In this document: positions 62,201-64,000 of the stretch, in pieces | Position numbering within the stretch: the first letter of the stretch is position 1 | Layout of the letters: each line of letters opens with the position of its first letter | Source: Flavobacteriales bacterium | Lineage (GTDB): Bacteria > Bacteroidota > Bacteroidia > Flavobacteriales_F > PHOS-HE28 | DNA: 64,000 nt | Reading direction: 5' to 3' | Assembly (NCBI GenBank): GCA_016703105.1 | Contig: JADJCS010000008.1 | Coordinates: 124,001-188,000, forward strand | Position numbers and translations under genes: made by a program | The notes under the pieces: generated by a model | What the model was told of the DNA's origin: nothing | What the model saw: the letters and a program-made list of their open reading frames with translations, nothing else | Databases searched by the model: none

Positions 62201-62327
62201 CGGAACGCAGTTCCGTCAACTGTTCCACAGAAGCACCGAGATCGGCGGCTTCGGTGAGCACCACCACCGGTTGTTGGGCCGTCGCTGCGAGGGCACAAAA
62301 ACAACCAAGGAGGGCGGAAAGGCGCAT
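59256..62327 (-). CDS. Large secreted zinc metalloprotease with PKD-like domain and paired C-terminal repeats
   Basis: 1023 residues from ATG at 62325-62327 (MRLSALLGCFCALAATAQQP, signal peptide). A metalloprotease region carries HEVGHIFHAFDEY (338-350; HExxH with a downstream Asp-Glu), with QVNRVYG just before it and a Cys-rich loop after (SSNCSQLFNGAQNLNYHGSS). A PKD-like domain (GQTICAGASVQFTDQSTGAP) and a MAM/laminin-like sandwich follow (VQDFESGVFPPVGWECPSGG to EFEVYTGANGQHVYIDDIQV). The C-terminus has two short repeats, DATGNGQVKYAGAGNDRDPI and DLNLNGQVKYAGSANDRDLI, like dockerin/EF-hand-type tails of other Bacteroidota exoproteins. Likely an extracellular protease; route (T9SS or other) not certain. 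The stop is next to the degraded segment. Confidence 0.85.
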   Translation of the reverse strand: MRLSALLGCFCALAATAQQPVVVLTEAADLGASVEQLTELRSAGMRVAVIAAPGCFIGSATDPASLNTLAQRSDITLIATHQRASRINALPHVQRIAAHYLNALLDGVFETPDVLAPMDWAAHDDVAGHVHTDDGSVGQDPSLRGPSFDPALTWTCNNGYHSERMEGVIAASFFFVESNGSIDANQYSWTQPMIDDVKLQAIDAWSIWAYSASLHGATVTAVMDWYEPAGGISVQGYEPITRSSWEDQLWISAIMTNLGRTEPGVTGKLHAFHGERRVALAADHAFSAFIACNPPSQGAPSQMADGKIGYAYLGGPYTQILYRANGWSTSQVNRVYGHEVGHIFHAFDEYASSPSSNCSQLFNGAQNLNYHGSSCNGPASCVMVDNSFTGSGATRQWNLCAHTPYHVGWTGVAPAPIATAPINDSVVTSMPVVLRWTDSGAPPNAQTNVQVFDRNSGVRVLCESMATVDTLAITLVNGLYAWTVGNGVAFSSNGYAGQLSALVPFEVNAPLHADFSGEGQTICAGASVQFTDQSTGAPNAWTWSFPGGNPSTHVGQDPPAVIYVAPGSQAVTLVVQDGLTSDTLTIAAAVIVEAGAPLDFVQDFESGVFPPVGWECPSGGIGGPGGQGGIGWQSDATMGCGTNTAAYVPCYGFSGQYGRADMRSVHLDLVQATAPYLRFRHAYARRNTSSNERLEISARDCDFNVYEELFSQQGADLVTNGGAFVSGQAYAPTTCGEWRWTTIPLDEMIGYTTELEFEVYTGANGQHVYIDDIQVFNGAPLMLRAFLQGPYETGAGMMRDDLRTTGLLPLTEPYSALGWTFERHTGGQTVDPAILAVPGANALVDWVVVEVRSTIDPTQILCSRPALIQRDGDVVDVDGTSPVRLAIAAGSYFIALRHRNHLGVMTATPSTLGATPTLLDLTPASTASWGTNGLRIANNTAQLWAGDATGNGQVKYAGAGNDRDPILTLIGGFIPTNTVSGYLRHDLNLNGQVKYAGSANDRDLILLNVGGSVPTAVRSQQVP

Positions 62328-62343
62328 GGCAGCAGGGAACAAG

Positions 62344-62351
62344 CAAAAGTA
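62344..62351 (-). promoter_or_regulatory. TAnnTTTG -7 element before the metalloprotease
   Basis: CAAAAGTA on the plus strand is TACTTTTG in the gene's direction, an exact match, 16 bases before ATG 62327. Confidence 0.45.
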
Positions 62352-62403
62352 CGGGGTTGGACCGCGCCGTTCCAGTGTAACGGCGGGCTATTTTGGGCCG
62401 CTT

Positions 62404-63921
62404 ATGAACCTCGCATCCCTCCGGCGGACCCCGTTGCTGAGCCTCACGCTCATTGCCCTGGTGCCCCGGCTTCTAGCGGCCTTCTTCTCAGGAGGGTATT
62501 TCGCGCACGATGATCACTTCCTGGTGATCGAAGCCGCGCAGAGCTGGGTGGATGCCGGCGATTACAATACCTGGCTCCCCTGGAACCAGGGCCCGGACGC
62601 CGTGCCTTCGGGCCACAGCTTTGTATACGTCGGCCTGCACTTCCTGTTGTTCTCATTGCTCGGCGCCGTGGGGCTGAAAGACCCCATGGCGGCGATGGTG
62701 GTGGTGCGCTTGCTGCACGCCCTGTGGAGTTTGGTGGTAGTTCGCACTGGCTATCGCATCGCCTTGCGGCTCGGGAATGAAGAGATCGCCTGGCGCACGG
62801 GCTTGTTCCTCGCGCTCTTCTACTTCATGCCCTTCCTCAGCGTCCGCAACCTGGTGGAAGTGGTGTGTATCCCCTTCCTGATGCTCGCCGCCTGGCAACT
62901 GGTGAAGAACCCGGAACGCCCCGGGCCGAAGCAGGTGTTCTGGGCAGGGGTCCTCATCGGCCTGGCCATCAACATCCGCTTCCAGACGATCTTCTTCGCC
63001 ATTGGGCCCGGCTTGGTGTTCCTGTTCCAACGGCGCTGGTCGGATACGCTGCGCTACGGCACCGGCGTGGCGCTCGCGCTGGTCGCGTTGCAATCCCCGA
63101 TCGACCTGTGGATCTGGGGTCGCCCGTTCGCGGAGATGACGGAATATGTGCGCTACAACCTGGCCAATACCACCAGCTACTTCGATCAACCCTGGTACAA
63201 CTACCTACTGCTGCTGGGGGGGATCTTCATTCCGTTCTTCAGCCTGGCCGTGTTGTTCGGTTTCTTCCGGCGCACTTCGCCCCTGCTGTTGTGGGTGCCG
63301 GTGCTGCTGTTCCTGACGATCCATTCCTACTTCCCCAACAAGCAGGAGCGCTTCCTGCTGCCCATCGTTCCCCTGGTCTTCGTCTTGGGTTATGTGGGTT
63401 GGGAACAGTTCCGCGCGGGATCCATCTTTTGGCAGCAACGACCGGGCCTGTGGCGCGGAACGTTACGCATCACCTGGGCCATCAACCTCCTGTTGCTCGT
63501 GGTGCTCACCTTCACCTTCAGCAAACGCAGCCGCGTGATGGCCATGTTGTCGCTGCGCGATGGGCCACCGGTGCATGGATTGATCGTGGAGGATACCGTG
63601 GAGAACGAACCGCCGTGGATGCCGATGTACTACCTGGGCCAATGGCAGGCCACGCAACTGCCTGAGCCCTATTCCGATCCTGCGATACTGCTGAAGGACC
63701 AGATCGCACTTCTTCCGCCTGAAAAACGCCCGGACGCCGTCCTCTTCATCGGCCTGGAGGACCTGGAACAACGCAAGGCGCGGATCATATCCCTCATCGG
63801 GCCTCTGAAGCCGGTCGCCGTGGCGGAACCCGGGCTGGTGGATCGCGTGGTACACTGGCTGAACCCGGTGAACCGGAACGAGACGATCAGCGTGTACCGT
63901 CTCGAAAAAGCGACGCCATGA
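62404..63921 (+). CDS. GT22 / ALG9-like mannosyltransferase family membrane protein
   Basis: 505 residues from ATG at 62404; the frame is open much further up but antisense to the protease. About ten membrane helices. The first loop carries FAHDDHFLVIEAAQSWVDAG (acidic pair of GT-C glycosyltransferases), then SGHSFVYVGLHFLLFSLLGA, RNLVEVVCIPFLMLAAWQLV, GVLIGLAINIRFQTIFFAIG and IHSYFPNKQERFLLPIVPLV, the H-K-E-x-R-F-x-P segment typical of GT22. A lipid-linked mannose donor is expected; product unknown. Its stop overlaps an ATG for the next frame by four bases. Confidence 0.85.
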   Translation: MNLASLRRTPLLSLTLIALVPRLLAAFFSGGYFAHDDHFLVIEAAQSWVDAGDYNTWLPWNQGPDAVPSGHSFVYVGLHFLLFSLLGAVGLKDPMAAMVVVRLLHALWSLVVVRTGYRIALRLGNEEIAWRTGLFLALFYFMPFLSVRNLVEVVCIPFLMLAAWQLVKNPERPGPKQVFWAGVLIGLAINIRFQTIFFAIGPGLVFLFQRRWSDTLRYGTGVALALVALQSPIDLWIWGRPFAEMTEYVRYNLANTTSYFDQPWYNYLLLLGGIFIPFFSLAVLFGFFRRTSPLLLWVPVLLFLTIHSYFPNKQERFLLPIVPLVFVLGYVGWEQFRAGSIFWQQRPGLWRGTLRITWAINLLLLVVLTFTFSKRSRVMAMLSLRDGPPVHGLIVEDTVENEPPWMPMYYLGQWQATQLPEPYSDPAILLKDQIALLPPEKRPDAVLFIGLEDLEQRKARIISLIGPLKPVAVAEPGLVDRVVHWLNPVNRNETISVYRLEKATP

Positions 63922-64000
63922 GCTGGGTCTGCCCGCTGTGCTCCCGCACCTTCGCATGTGGAAGCATTGCGCGGCGCACGCCGTGCATCTGGACGCACCC
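63918..64000 (+). CDS. Start of a small zinc-finger-type protein (partial, possibly frameshifted)
   Basis: ATG 63918 overlaps the glycosyltransferase stop by four bases and the frame is open to the window end. The first residues are MSWVCPLCSRTF, a C-x2-C zinc-finger start like that of DUF5655-type proteins. After TF the sequence fits that family better in another frame (MWKHCAAHAVHLD), so a one-base error may be present. Too little is visible to be certain. Confidence 0.4.
   Translation, partial: MSWVCPLCSRTFACGSIARRTPCIWTH

Overview
The window looks like a contig from a high-GC member of the Bacteroidota, probably an uncultured Flavobacteriales-type lineage. The evidence is secreted proteins with type IX secretion (T9SS) sorting domains (type A at 26261-27769 and 53283-54161; the type B gliding-motility form at the end of a 2237-residue repeat protein, 32222-38935), several exact copies of the Bacteroidota -7 promoter element TAnnTTTG just before start codons, WG-repeat and LemA/TPM genes, and an adenosylcobalamin-type ribonucleotide reductase beside nadA-nadB. 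Three segments (about 20.6-21.8 kb, 51.25-52.75 kb and 59.08-59.24 kb) have base compositions unlike the rest, and several genes carry single-base frameshifts, so part of this sequence may be low-quality consensus.

Layout. 0-3 kb: a secreted protein reading out of the window, an MbnP-like lipoprotein with its MbnH/MauG-like di-haem partner (copper handling), and a Crp/Fnr regulator. 3-8.1 kb (minus): an unrecognised 604-residue protein, a tyrosine phenol-lyase, a tryptophanase and a QueD/PTPS-type pterin enzyme; the last three are joined by 4-base overlaps. 8.3-13.5 kb (minus): class II ribonucleotide reductase (frameshifted near its N-terminus), nadA and nadB. 13.8-17.7 kb: small stress-type proteins (TerB-like, CsbD) and the lipid transport set mlaE-mlaF-mlaD. 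17.8-23.8 kb: a rhodanese, a frameshifted CcoI-type copper ATPase, an odd 1.2 kb gap, a DoxX/MauE-thioredoxin membrane protein and an NTF2-like protein. 23.8-28.2 kb: a DUF1599 protein, folP, a secreted protein whose 3' end collides with folP, and a T9SS protein flanked by a degenerate 140-base duplication.

28.2-31.5 kb is a mirror-image signalling locus: two related membrane-bound class III nucleotide cyclases, each tied by a 4-base overlap to a different partner gene. 31.6-44.3 kb: a spermidine-synthase-like methyltransferase, the giant Ig-type repeat adhesin, a WG-repeat protein, an RND/MMPL exporter and a secreted TPR-type protein. 44.4-48.3 kb (minus): LemA, two TPM-domain proteins and a TerB-DnaJ protein, with a broken glycosyltransferase gene and a cluster of palindromic repeats between LemA and the TPM genes.

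48.4-51.1 kb: a lower-GC lipoprotein, an isoaspartyl peptidase, a PAP2 phosphatase and a DUF4920 protein. After the G/C-only block come a RimB-like protease, another T9SS protein, a two-gene redox pair (DUF1295 and a carotenoid/retinol-type oxidoreductase), a PHB-depolymerase-type esterase and RimK. The window ends with a large secreted metalloprotease, a GT22/ALG9-like mannosyltransferase and the start of a possible zinc-finger protein. No rRNA, tRNA, CRISPR array or complete insertion sequence was found.
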